NCBI RefSeq assembly: GCF_019880635.1
Contig: NZ_JAINVX010000001.1
Coordinates: 893,501 to 957,500, forward strand
Direction: 5' to 3'
Source: Hanstruepera marina
GTDB taxonomy: Bacteria > Bacteroidota > Bacteroidia > Flavobacteriales > Flavobacteriaceae
DNA: 64,000 nt
Notes under the pieces: generated by a model
Seen by the model: the letters and a program-made list of their open reading frames with translations, nothing else
Database searches by the model: none
Told to the model about the DNA's origin: nothing
Shown: piece after piece, positions 48,820 to 57,047 of the stretch
Numbering within the stretch: the stretch's first letter is position 1
Layout of the letters: every line of letters starts with the position of its first letter
Position numbers and translations under genes: made by a program

Positions 48820-50106
48820 ATGTCAGATAAAGCTACAATAGAAATTAACGGTCAAAAATACGATTTTCCATTAGTTAAAGGAACTGAAGATGAAGTTGCT
48901 ATTGATATAAAGTCATTACGAAGTGCTACCAATGGTGTAGTTACAATAGACCCTGGTTACAAGAACACAGGTTCATGTACAAGTGCGATTACGTTTTTAG
49001 ATGGAGAAAAGGGGATTTTAAGATACAGAGGGTATTCTATTGAAGAATTAGCTGAAAAGGCTGACTTTTTAGAGGTTGCTTATTTATTGATTTTTGGTGA
49101 ATTGCCAACTCAAGAGCAGTTGGATAAATTTCATGCAGATATTAAAAGCCACTCGATTGTAGATGATGATGTTCGTAAGATTGTAGATGCTTTTCCAAAA
49201 TCAGCTCATCCAATGGGTGTTTTGGCGTCTTTAACAAGTGCCTTAACAGCATTTAATCCATCTTCAGTAAATGTAAATTCTGAAGAGGACATGTATAAAG
49301 CCATTGTACGTATAATGGGTAAATTCCCAGTATTGGTGGCTTGGACTCTACGTAAAAAACACGGTTTACCATTAGATTATGGTGACAAGAATTTAGGCTA
49401 TGTTGAGAACGTTCTTAAGATGATGTTCAAACAACCAAATGAAGATTATAATTTAGACCCAGTGGTAGTCGATGCTTTAGATAAATTATTAATTCTTCAT
49501 GCCGATCACGAACAAAACTGCTCAACTTCAACAGTAAGAATTGTTGGTTCGTCTCATGCTGGATTATTTGCTTCCTTATCTTCAGGTATTTCTGCGCTTT
49601 GGGGTCCACTTCACGGTGGTGCTAATCAGGCTGTTTTAGAAATGCTAGAGGCTATAAAAGAAGATGGTGGAGACACTAAAAAATATATGGCTAAAGCAAA
49701 AGATAAAGAAGATCCTTTCCGTTTAATGGGATTCGGGCATCGTGTCTATAAAAACTTTGATCCTCGAGCGAGAATCATCAAGAAATCTGCAGATGAGGTT
49801 TTAGGAAATTTAGGTATTGAGGATCCAATTCTAGATATAGCCAAAGGGTTAGAAAAAGAGGCTTTGGAAGATTCATACTTTGTAGATAGAAAACTATATC
49901 CAAACGTTGATTTCTATTCAGGTATTATTTACCGTGCCATGGGAATACCAACTGATATGTTTACGGTTATGTTTGCTTTAGGCCGTTTGCCAGGTTGGAT
50001 TGCGCAATGGCGTGAAATGCGTTTAAACAATGAGCCAATTGGTAGACCAAGACAAATTTACACTGGAGAAACGTTAAGGCCTTTTAAAGCTATCAATAAG
50101 CGTTAA
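48820..50106 (+). CDS. gltA: Citrate synthase
   Basis: Type-II-like citrate synthase, first step of the TCA cycle. 428 aa, with the N-terminal domain typical of the large form. Catalytic residues are in LHADHEQNCSTSTVR, GPLHGGANQAVLE (His) and the Asp of the YPNVDFYSGI segment. Upstream 126 bases hold a TATTTTAG-like -7 candidate only and a small ATATC-GTGA-GATAT hairpin. Single-gene unit closed by a terminator. Confidence 0.97.
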   Translation: MSDKATIEINGQKYDFPLVKGTEDEVAIDIKSLRSATNGVVTIDPGYKNTGSCTSAITFLDGEKGILRYRGYSIEELAEKADFLEVAYLLIFGELPTQEQLDKFHADIKSHSIVDDDVRKIVDAFPKSAHPMGVLASLTSALTAFNPSSVNVNSEEDMYKAIVRIMGKFPVLVAWTLRKKHGLPLDYGDKNLGYVENVLKMMFKQPNEDYNLDPVVVDALDKLLILHADHEQNCSTSTVRIVGSSHAGLFASLSSGISALWGPLHGGANQAVLEMLEAIKEDGGDTKKYMAKAKDKEDPFRLMGFGHRVYKNFDPRARIIKKSADEVLGNLGIEDPILDIAKGLEKEALEDSYFVDRKLYPNVDFYSGIIYRAMGIPTDMFTVMFALGRLPGWIAQWREMRLNNEPIGRPRQIYTGETLRPFKAINKR

Positions 50107-50125
50107 TACTATTAATATCATATTT

Positions 50126-50155
50126 AAGCTTCATAGATTCTATGAAGCTTTTTTT
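50126..50155 (+). terminator. Terminator after gltA
   Basis: Stem AAGCTTCATA / TATGAAGCTT, ten perfect pairs with loop GATTC, then a T-run ending in TATATTTA just before the next gene. Confidence 0.92.
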
Positions 50156-50162
50156 ATATTTA
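50155..50162 (+). promoter_or_regulatory. Possible -7 box TATATTTA overlapping the gltA terminator tail
   Basis: TATATTTA lies 4 bases before the ATG at 50167 and shares its first base with the terminator T-run. If used, the transcript would be leaderless. No -33 element is seen, so this is weak. Confidence 0.3.
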
Positions 50163-50166
50163 CAGC

Positions 50167-51081
50167 ATGCTAAAACTAAATGTTAAAAACGAAACATCAC
50201 GATTGCGAGCCGTTGTATTGGGAACTGCAAAAAGTAATGGACCCACACCTAGTATTGAAGATGCTTACGACCCAAAATCGTTGGAACATATAAAAGCTGG
50301 GACTTACCCTCTTGAAGAGGATATGGTAAAAGAAATGGAAGCTGTTGCAGCTGTTTTTGAGAAATATGATGTTCAAGTATTTCGTCCAGAGATTATAAAA
50401 GATTGTAACCAAATTTTCACTCGTGATATCGCTTTTGTAATAGATGATAAGTTTGTAAAAGCCAATATTCTTCCAGACAGAGAAGAGGAATTTACAGCTA
50501 TCGAGCATGTTTGGAAGCAAGTCCCCAAAGAACAGAGAATTCGGTTACCAGAACATTGCCACATTGAAGGAGGTGATGTGATGTTGTATAACGACTATAT
50601 TTTTATTGGCACGTATAGAGGCGACGATTATTCCGATTATATAATTGCCAGAACCAATATGGCTGCAGTAGAAGCTATGCAAGAATTGTTTCCTCATAAA
50701 AAAATTAAGTCGTTTGATTTACGGAAGTCCAATACTAACCCACGGGAAAATGCTTTGCATTTGGATTGCTGCTTTCAGCCTGTTGGAAAAGGGAAAGCCA
50801 TTCTTCATAAAAATGGTTTTTTGATTGAAGAAGAATATAACTGGCTGCTCAATTTCTTTGGAAAAGAAAATGTATTCGAGATAGATAAGGAAGAAATGTA
50901 CAATATGAACAGTAATATTTTTTCAATTTCTGAAGATGTTGTTATTTCCGAAAAAAACTTTACCAGATTAAATGCATGGTTGCGCAATCAAGGCATTACA
51001 GTAGAGGAAGTGCCTTATGCTGAAATAGCCAAGCAAGAAGGTTTACTCCGTTGCTCGACCTTACCATTAATACGGGATTAA
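50167..51081 (+). CDS. Arginine deiminase / dimethylarginine hydrolase superfamily protein
   Basis: 304 aa, amidinotransferase fold. Likely active-site residues are visible: Glu/Asp in HIEGGDV (about 132-138), His198 in HLDCCF and the C-terminal Cys296 in RCSTLPLIRD. These enzymes hydrolyse guanidino groups (arginine, methylated arginines) or transfer amidines. The exact substrate cannot be told from sequence. The gene stands alone, convergent with yceI. Confidence 0.85.
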   Translation: MLKLNVKNETSRLRAVVLGTAKSNGPTPSIEDAYDPKSLEHIKAGTYPLEEDMVKEMEAVAAVFEKYDVQVFRPEIIKDCNQIFTRDIAFVIDDKFVKANILPDREEEFTAIEHVWKQVPKEQRIRLPEHCHIEGGDVMLYNDYIFIGTYRGDDYSDYIIARTNMAAVEAMQELFPHKKIKSFDLRKSNTNPRENALHLDCCFQPVGKGKAILHKNGFLIEEEYNWLLNFFGKENVFEIDKEEMYNMNSNIFSISEDVVISEKNFTRLNAWLRNQGITVEEVPYAEIAKQEGLLRCSTLPLIRD

Positions 51082-51083
51082 CT

Positions 51084-51614
51084 TTATTCTATTTTACAAA
51101 TTATTGTAACATCTGCGGTTTCGCCAACACGAAATGTACCGTAATCTTCGCCAATTTTGTAATCTAAACGATTAATCTCCAGGTCACCTTCAAATGTATT
51201 GTTCTTAAAAGTAAATGGAATAGTCACTGTTTTTGTGACCCCATGTATGGTCATCTCTCCTGTGGTTTGATAACCATCATTGGTTTTGGTAACCGTGTTA
51301 GATTTGTAGCAGATAGTCTCATAATTTTCTACATCAAAAAAATCAGCAGACCGCAAGTCTTTATCACGTTTGTCATTTTTTGTATTAATACTTTTGGCAT
51401 CTATACAAATATCAAAACTAGAACCTGAAATATTTGATTCACTAAAATTAAAATCACCTTTCATACCTGTGAATGTACCTTTGACTGTAAAAATACCACC
51501 TCCGGAAATTTTAAATTTAACTTCCGATTTATTTGAATTTATGGTTTGTGCTTGGGCAACATAAGTTGTAGCCAATATAAAATAAACCAATAAAGCACTT
51601 TTTAAAATTTTCAT
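51084..51614 (-). CDS. YceI-family periplasmic protein
   Basis: 176 aa with signal peptide (cut after about AQAQ, residue 23) and the YceI lipocalin-like beta barrel: SEVKFKISGGGIFTVKGTF at the start, then the TIHGVTKTVTIPFTF strand pair. The fold binds isoprenoid-type or other hydrophobic ligands in characterised members. Separated from the upstream convergent gene by only two bases. Confidence 0.87.
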   Translation of the reverse strand: MKILKSALLVYFILATTYVAQAQTINSNKSEVKFKISGGGIFTVKGTFTGMKGDFNFSESNISGSSFDICIDAKSINTKNDKRDKDLRSADFFDVENYETICYKSNTVTKTNDGYQTTGEMTIHGVTKTVTIPFTFKNNTFEGDLEINRLDYKIGEDYGTFRVGETADVTIICKIE

Positions 51615-51669
51615 AACGTCAAGTTTTAGAGTTTGTTTAGTCGTTGCAAAAACGATTCCATTTCTTTAA

Positions 51670-51704
51670 AAATAAAAAAAAGGAACTACATTTCTGTAGT
51701 TCCT
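51670..51704 (-). terminator. Terminator of lysS
   Basis: Stem GGAACTACA / TGTAGTTCC around loop TTTC, with an A-run at 51673-51680 that is a U-run in the minus-strand RNA. It lies 28 bases after the lysS stop on the minus strand and before yceI. Confidence 0.9.
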
Positions 51705-51731
51705 CGACTTATAATTACGTTAAATGTTGCC

Positions 51732-53426
51732 TTATAAAGCTTCAACCATTAAACCATCATCTGTTTTTTCAACCTTGGCAACTTTGTTTTTTGTCAAGTC
51801 TTTAATGGCTTTATCCCATTTTTTATTGCTTAAACCAGATTGTCCCTTTAGATCATTCAAATCCATTTTTTCAGACTTGTTTAAAATCTCCAAAACCGCT
51901 TTAGCATCTTCACTAATAGCCAATGGTTTTTTTTCAGGTTTCATTTGCGGGAAGAATAACACTTCCTGAATAGATTGGTTATTGGTCAAAAACATGATTA
52001 GTCTATCCATTCCAATTCCCATGCCCGACGTAGGTGGCATTCCGTATTCCAAAGCACGTAAAAAATCGTAATCAATAAACTCGGTAGCTTCATCATCTCC
52101 TTTTGCTGCTAGTTTTAATTGATGCTCAAAACGCTCACGTTGGTCAATAGGGTCATTTAGTTCAGAATAGGCATTGGCAATTTCCTTACCACAAACCATC
52201 AATTCAAAACGTTCGGTCAATTCAGGGTTATCGCGATGCTCTTTACACAACGGGCTCATTTCTTTTGGATAATCTGTTATGAAAGTTGGTTGTATGTAAT
52301 TGCCCTCACACTTTTCACCAAAAATCTCATCAATCAGTTTGCCTTTGCCCATCGTATCATCTACTTCAATGTCCATATCTTTGGCAGCTTGACGAATTTC
52401 GGCTTCTGTTTTTCCGGTAATATCAAAACCTGTAAAGTGTTTTATGGAATCAGCCATAGTTACTCGAGCATAAGGTGCTTTGAAATCAATTTCATGCTTG
52501 CCAAAAGTGGCTTTGGTTGTTCCGTTAACGGCAATAGCGCAAAATTCCAGAAGTTGCTCACAGAAATCCATCATCCAGTTGTAATCTTTATAAGCCACAT
52601 AAATTTCCATAGCTGTAAACTCTGGGTTGTGAGTTCTGTCCATACCTTCATTTCGGAAGTTTTTGGAAAACTCATAAACCCCATCAAAACCACCAACAAT
52701 CAAACGCTTTAAATACAATTCGTTGGCAATTCGCATGTATAATGGAATATCTAAAGTATTATGATGAGTGACAAAAGGTCTAGCTGCTGCACCACCAGGA
52801 ATAGGTTGAAGTATTGGCGTTTCAACTTCAAAATAACCAGCTTTGTTAAAGAAATCACGCATAGCATTAAAAAGCTTGGTACGTTTCATAAATACATCCT
52901 TAACATGTGGATTTACAACCAAGTCTGCATAACGCTGTCTGTAACGTTGTTCAGGGTCGGTAAAAGCATCATGGACTTTACCATCGGCATCAACACGTGG
53001 TTGAGGTAAAGGTTTTAGGGCTTTACTTAAAATGGTAAAATCTTTTACCATAACGGTTTTTTCACCAACTTTGGTGGTGAATAACTCGCCTTCTACACCT
53101 ATAAAATCACCAATATCCAGCAATTTTTTGTAAATGGTGTTGTACTTTGTTTTGTCTTCACCAGTACAAATTTCATCACGATTAAAATACACCTGAATTC
53201 GGCCATCACTATCTTGTAATTCAGCAAAACTAGCATTTCCTTGAATACGACGCGACATTAATCGACCAGCAATTACTACCTTCTTACCTTCCTTAAAGTT
53301 CTGTTTCACCTGTTTGGAAGTCTCTTCCACAGGAAACAAATCTGCAGGATAAGGGTTAATGCCTAACTCACGTAATTTGGTAAGCTTGTCTCTTCGTACT
53401 AATTCTTGTTCAGATAATTGCGACAT
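51732..53426 (-). CDS. lysS: Lysine--tRNA ligase, class II, with C-terminal extension
   Basis: 564 aa. OB-fold anticodon-binding domain (about 55-150), then the class-II core with motif 2 (FRNEGMDRTHNPEFTAMEIY) and motif 3 (GMGIGMDRLIMFLTN). Residues about 505-564 add a helix-rich tail (EDAKAVLEILNKSEKM; SGLSNKKWDKAIKDLTKN) that is not in E. coli LysS but is common in this phylum. Function of the tail is unknown. Confidence 0.95.
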   Translation of the reverse strand: MSQLSEQELVRRDKLTKLRELGINPYPADLFPVEETSKQVKQNFKEGKKVVIAGRLMSRRIQGNASFAELQDSDGRIQVYFNRDEICTGEDKTKYNTIYKKLLDIGDFIGVEGELFTTKVGEKTVMVKDFTILSKALKPLPQPRVDADGKVHDAFTDPEQRYRQRYADLVVNPHVKDVFMKRTKLFNAMRDFFNKAGYFEVETPILQPIPGGAAARPFVTHHNTLDIPLYMRIANELYLKRLIVGGFDGVYEFSKNFRNEGMDRTHNPEFTAMEIYVAYKDYNWMMDFCEQLLEFCAIAVNGTTKATFGKHEIDFKAPYARVTMADSIKHFTGFDITGKTEAEIRQAAKDMDIEVDDTMGKGKLIDEIFGEKCEGNYIQPTFITDYPKEMSPLCKEHRDNPELTERFELMVCGKEIANAYSELNDPIDQRERFEHQLKLAAKGDDEATEFIDYDFLRALEYGMPPTSGMGIGMDRLIMFLTNNQSIQEVLFFPQMKPEKKPLAISEDAKAVLEILNKSEKMDLNDLKGQSGLSNKKWDKAIKDLTKNKVAKVEKTDDGLMVEAL

Positions 53427-53566
53427 AAATTATATGGTGTTTTTTTTGAAGGCACAAAGATAATCACTATTCATTAGGTTTTCAATTTATTATATTGAAA
53501 TTAACGTGTAACAAAATTGTATTTTTTGTGACTTATTAAGTACAATCATCAATTAAAATCAATCAC

Positions 53567-53725
53567 ATGAGTTTTTGGAGAGTTTTACTTTCAATTATTT
53601 GTCCGCCACTAGCAGTTTTAGACAGAGGTTGCGGCTCAATTCTAATCGTCTTTTTATTGTGGCTTTGCGGCTGGGTTCCTGGCGTGATAGCTGCTTTGGT
53701 AATTTTGAATAATCCGAAATCCTAA
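53567..53725 (+). CDS. YqaE/Pmp3-family small membrane protein
   Basis: A 52-aa protein starting MSFWRVLLSIICPPLAVLD. It has two hydrophobic segments joined by RGCGS and the family motif CPPLAV near the N-terminus, as in Pmp3/YqaE proteins, linked to membrane potential and salt or cold response in other organisms. The gene starts 140 bases after divergent lysS and ends 29 bases before lipB. Confident call for so small a gene because the motif is complete. Confidence 0.85.
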   Translation: MSFWRVLLSIICPPLAVLDRGCGSILIVFLLWLCGWVPGVIAALVILNNPKS

Positions 53726-53740
53726 TCGCTAAAATAGTTG

Positions 53741-53748
53741 TAATTTTG
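53741..53748 (+). promoter_or_regulatory. -7 box TAATTTTG of lipB
   Basis: TAATTTTG fits TAnnTTTG and lies only 6 bases before the lipB ATG, so the transcript is probably leaderless or nearly so. No -33 element at the normal distance. Confidence 0.45.
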
Positions 53749-53754
53749 TAGTCT

Positions 53755-54471
53755 ATGAATAAAACAGTTTCCATTCAGGAATTAGGCTTAAAAGACTACA
53801 AAGAAACTTGGGATTATCAAGAGACATTATTTAAAGACATTGTTGATACCAAGATTAAAAATCGACGTGAAGATGCTAATTTACAAACACCTAACTATTT
53901 TTTGTTTGTCGAACATCCACATGTTTATACGTTAGGAAAAAGTGGCGATATGTCTAATTTGTTGGTAGATGAAAAACAATTAGCTCAAAAAGGTGCCACA
54001 TTTTATAAAGTTAATCGCGGAGGTGATATTACGTATCATGGTCCTGGACAAATTGTTGGCTATCCTATTTTGGACTTGGATAACTTTTTTACCGATATTC
54101 ATAAATACCTACGGTTTTTGGAAGAAATGATTATCCTCACATTAGCCGAATATGGTCTTAAAGCCGAGCGTAGCCAAGGCAAAACAGGTGTTTGGTTGGA
54201 TGTAGGAACGCCTTTTGCCAGAAAGATTTGCGCCATGGGTGTTCGTGCCAGTCGTTGGGTAACTATGCATGGCTTTGCTTTGAACGTCAATGCTGATTTA
54301 GGCTATTTTGACAATATGATTCCTTGTGGTATTCGTGGTAAAGCAGTTACTTCTTTAAATGTTGAACTAGGTAAACAAACAGTTGATGAAGCTGAAGTAA
54401 AAGAAAAGCTGTTAAAGCATTTTGCTAATTTGTTTGAAGCTGAATTACAACCTCAAGAAGCAAAAGTTTGA
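53755..54471 (+). CDS. lipB: Lipoyl(octanoyl) transferase
   Basis: Moves octanoyl from acyl carrier protein onto lipoate-dependent enzymes. 238 aa. The substrate loop RGGDITYHGPGQIVGY (about 88-103), Lys157 in ARKICAMGVRA and the catalytic Cys191 in IPCGI are all present. lipA is not next to it. Start defined by the nearby -7 box. Confidence 0.95.
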   Translation: MNKTVSIQELGLKDYKETWDYQETLFKDIVDTKIKNRREDANLQTPNYFLFVEHPHVYTLGKSGDMSNLLVDEKQLAQKGATFYKVNRGGDITYHGPGQIVGYPILDLDNFFTDIHKYLRFLEEMIILTLAEYGLKAERSQGKTGVWLDVGTPFARKICAMGVRASRWVTMHGFALNVNADLGYFDNMIPCGIRGKAVTSLNVELGKQTVDEAEVKEKLLKHFANLFEAELQPQEAKV

Positions 54472-54499
54472 TTTTTATGTAAACGTTATAAGATATTCA

Positions 54500-54507
54500 T
54501 ATATTTG
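54500..54507 (+). promoter_or_regulatory. -7 box TATATTTG
   Basis: Consensus box 22 bases before the ATG of the T9SS-sorted protein. No matching -33 element found. Confidence 0.5.
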
Positions 54508-54529
54508 TAAATGAATATAACTTACATTT

Positions 54530-56092
54530 ATGAAGCAGTTTTACTTGTCACTATTTTTAGTAGCTTTCTTTTTCGATTCACACTCCCAAAATTCTTTTAA
54601 TTATACTGTTGAATCTATACCCTATCAAGAGTTTCAGGAACAAGATATCATACAGTTTAACGGTGATGATTTTTATTCAGATGTTATTGATTTACCATTC
54701 CTATTTGATTTTTATGGATTGACAGGTCAGACTGAACTGGTAGTTGGTTCAAACGGAGATATAGTTTTTGATGCATCACAGGCAAATACAGGTGATCCTT
54801 GGCAAATAAATGCTGCTCCTATTCCTGATTATGCCAATGTACCGCGTTCTGCTATATTTGGTCCTTATCACGATATGGACAATAGTGTTGCTTCATCCGA
54901 AGGAGGTGTTTATTATGGGGTTTCTGGAGAATCTCCAAATAGGCGTTTTTATATTTTTTATGAAGATATTCCGCAATATTATTGTAATGAACTGCTCTCA
55001 ACATCTCAAATAGTACTGCATGAGTCTTCAGGAATAATAGATGTGTTAATTAAAAACAAAGCTATTTGTAATACATGGAATAATGGACGCGCCATTTTGG
55101 GTATTCAAAATCAATTTGGCACAAAAGGCATTGCACCACCAAATAGAAATACTGGTCAATGGGAAGCGTATAACGAAGGTTGGCGTTTTAAGCCAACAGG
55201 TGATTTTAATGTGGTCATTTGTGATATAAATAATGACAATAGTGAATTGTTTAATATTGATGATTATAAAACAAGGGTTCTAGGGTTGTTTAATTTAGAT
55301 GCTTCAGAAAATACAGTTGATATTTTAGATGCATCCAATGCATCGGTTTCAGGTGATGTTGCCATTAGTTCTGGGAATAATAATTTCACCATAGTTATAA
55401 ACCCAACTATAGATAATGCGCAATTTGAGTTAACTGTAAGTTTTACTAACTGTGATAATGACGATGAGAATGATGGTATTCCTAATGATATGGAGGATGC
55501 CAATGGCAATGGTGATTTAGGCGATGATGATACGGATGGTGATGGTATTCCAAACTATCAAGATGATGACGATGATGGTGACACAGTCATTTCAGAATAT
55601 GAAATTGTTTTTGGTGGTAGAACTTCCAATAATAGGGTTAATCCACCTACATTTTTAGATACAGATAATGATGGTATTCCAAACCATTTGGATATGGATG
55701 ATGATGGTGATGGTGTTATTACCTTGGATGAAGACTACAATGATAATGGTGACCCTACCGATGACGATGTAAATGGAAATGGTATTCCTGACTATCTAGA
55801 TGCTCAACAGTTAAGTGTCGAAGACATTAGCATAAACACAAAGTTGTTTACAGTATATCCAAATCCTGCAACCAATATGCTTAATGTGCAATTTCCTGCA
55901 GAAATTACTTTTTCTGATTCAGCGATTGAATTAAAAGTTTATGATATGCAAGGTAGACAGATTTTACAATCTCAAAATAAGTTGTCAAATAATAGGACTA
56001 AAATTAATGTGCAAAGTCTTGCGACTGGTCAATACATATTAGTGATTAAAAAGGACAACCTGTTAAAGGCAAAGAAGTTTATTGTAGAATAG
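54530..56092 (+). CDS. Secreted calcium-binding-type protein with type IX sorting domain
   Basis: 520 aa. Signal peptide (1-19, ending SHSQ), an N-terminal domain to about 230 (FDFYGLTGQTELVVGSNGDI) resembling the nidogen-like domains of adhesins, then an Asp-rich stretch about 305-425 of thrombospondin type 3 repeats (DTDGDGIPNYQDDDDDGD, DTDNDGIPNHLDMDDDGDG), which bind calcium. The C-terminal domain from about 438 (VYPNPATNMLNVQF ... GQYILVIKKD) is the type A sorting signal of the type IX secretion system, so the protein is probably exported and fixed at the cell surface. Its ligand is unknown. Confidence 0.85.
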   Translation: MKQFYLSLFLVAFFFDSHSQNSFNYTVESIPYQEFQEQDIIQFNGDDFYSDVIDLPFLFDFYGLTGQTELVVGSNGDIVFDASQANTGDPWQINAAPIPDYANVPRSAIFGPYHDMDNSVASSEGGVYYGVSGESPNRRFYIFYEDIPQYYCNELLSTSQIVLHESSGIIDVLIKNKAICNTWNNGRAILGIQNQFGTKGIAPPNRNTGQWEAYNEGWRFKPTGDFNVVICDINNDNSELFNIDDYKTRVLGLFNLDASENTVDILDASNASVSGDVAISSGNNNFTIVINPTIDNAQFELTVSFTNCDNDDENDGIPNDMEDANGNGDLGDDDTDGDGIPNYQDDDDDGDTVISEYEIVFGGRTSNNRVNPPTFLDTDNDGIPNHLDMDDDGDGVITLDEDYNDNGDPTDDDVNGNGIPDYLDAQQLSVEDISINTKLFTVYPNPATNMLNVQFPAEITFSDSAIELKVYDMQGRQILQSQNKLSNNRTKINVQSLATGQYILVIKKDNLLKAKKFIVE

Positions 56093-56105
56093 AATTTTGG
56101 TCAAC

Positions 56106-56333
56106 ATGAAATTTATTTTCATTTTATTGGCAATCGTCGTACTTATTGTGATAGTAAGAAGCATTACAAAGAATCGCAACACCCAAGAATCTAAAATAAG
56201 TGCTTTTGAGCATCCCAGTACGTTTAAAAAACCGCCAATAGAAATGTCAACAAAAGAACCGATTAAAACAATTTCTTTTGAAAAGAATAACAGTTCTAAA
56301 CCTGATGATGCTTTTGATGTTACTAAAAGTTAG
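56106..56333 (+). CDS. Small single-pass membrane protein, unknown
   Basis: 75 aa from ATG 56106 (MKFIFILLAIVVLIVIV), one membrane helix then a polar tail rich in Lys, Ser and Pro. An in-frame TTG at 56097 is a less likely start. It follows the T9SS protein after 13 bases, and its last four bases overlap the convergent DinB gene. No family recognised. Confidence 0.6.
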   Translation: MKFIFILLAIVVLIVIVRSITKNRNTQESKISAFEHPSTFKKPPIEMSTKEPIKTISFEKNNSSKPDDAFDVTKS

Positions 56334-56815
56334 TTAGATTCTGCTTCTAATTCTAAAATCATTTTCTTGATTATGGACACTTGCCCTAAATGGTAGTAGC
56401 TGTGTTCAATAACGCCTTCAATATTTCTTCGGTAGGTTCCATATTTTTCATCAACAAAAGGTAAGTCTAGGTCTGTATCTGATAATTGTTCAACATAATT
56501 AGCAAAGCGTTCTGCATTTTGCCACAAGTTGTTTAATAAATCATCCCATTCTTTTTGGGTTGTAATTTTTGGATGGTCAAAACTGTATTTATCTTTAATG
56601 GTTAGAGAACCTCCTGCAAATACAGGAAGTATGCCTTCAATATAATAATTAATATGATAAGCCAATGCTAAAAGCATATTTAGAGAACCAACTTTTGTAG
56701 TGGCTTGTTTTACAGTTGTGCCAGATAAGGCTTTTTTGTAATTGGTATTGGCAATCCAAGTGCCATTTAGTAAAACTTCTCTAAAACGATTGGCTAGTTG
56801 TTTTGCAGATGGCAT
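56330..56815 (-). CDS. DinB-fold protein, cytoplasmic
   Basis: 161 aa, no signal peptide. Histidines of the candidate metal site are in LAYHINYYIEGI and in VIEHSYYHLGQVSII. The overall pattern (NLWQNAERFANYVEQL helix) is DinB/YfiT-like. Third DinB-fold gene of the window with those at 1993 and 13405, all different in sequence. Function unknown. Confidence 0.75.
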   Translation of the reverse strand: MPSAKQLANRFREVLLNGTWIANTNYKKALSGTTVKQATTKVGSLNMLLALAYHINYYIEGILPVFAGGSLTIKDKYSFDHPKITTQKEWDDLLNNLWQNAERFANYVEQLSDTDLDLPFVDEKYGTYRRNIEGVIEHSYYHLGQVSIIKKMILELEAESN

Positions 56816-57047
56816 GAGTTAGTGTGTATTTAATATTAAATTGTATTGTTTTTTTCAATTCATTTCTTTAGAAAAGGTTTTTGAAAAAACTTAAGAATAT
56901 TTGGTGTCCAGAATTCATATTGATTAAATAAGTTATAAAAATCCAGTTTCTTCAACAAGCGCTTTTTTGCTATTTAAAAGTAAATAATAATAACTACAAC
57001 ATGATTTAAAATTAATAAACGTTTCGAAAATAATAAGAAAAATAAAA

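Noticed and set aside
53427..53566. Regulatory RNA in the lysS to yqaE gap
   Set aside because: AT-rich, with no stem longer than a few pairs and no consensus promoter.
55450..55810. CRISPR-like or tandem DNA repeat
   Set aside because: The repetition is in the coding sequence of Asp/Gly-rich thrombospondin type 3 repeats, with varied DNA and no regular spacers.
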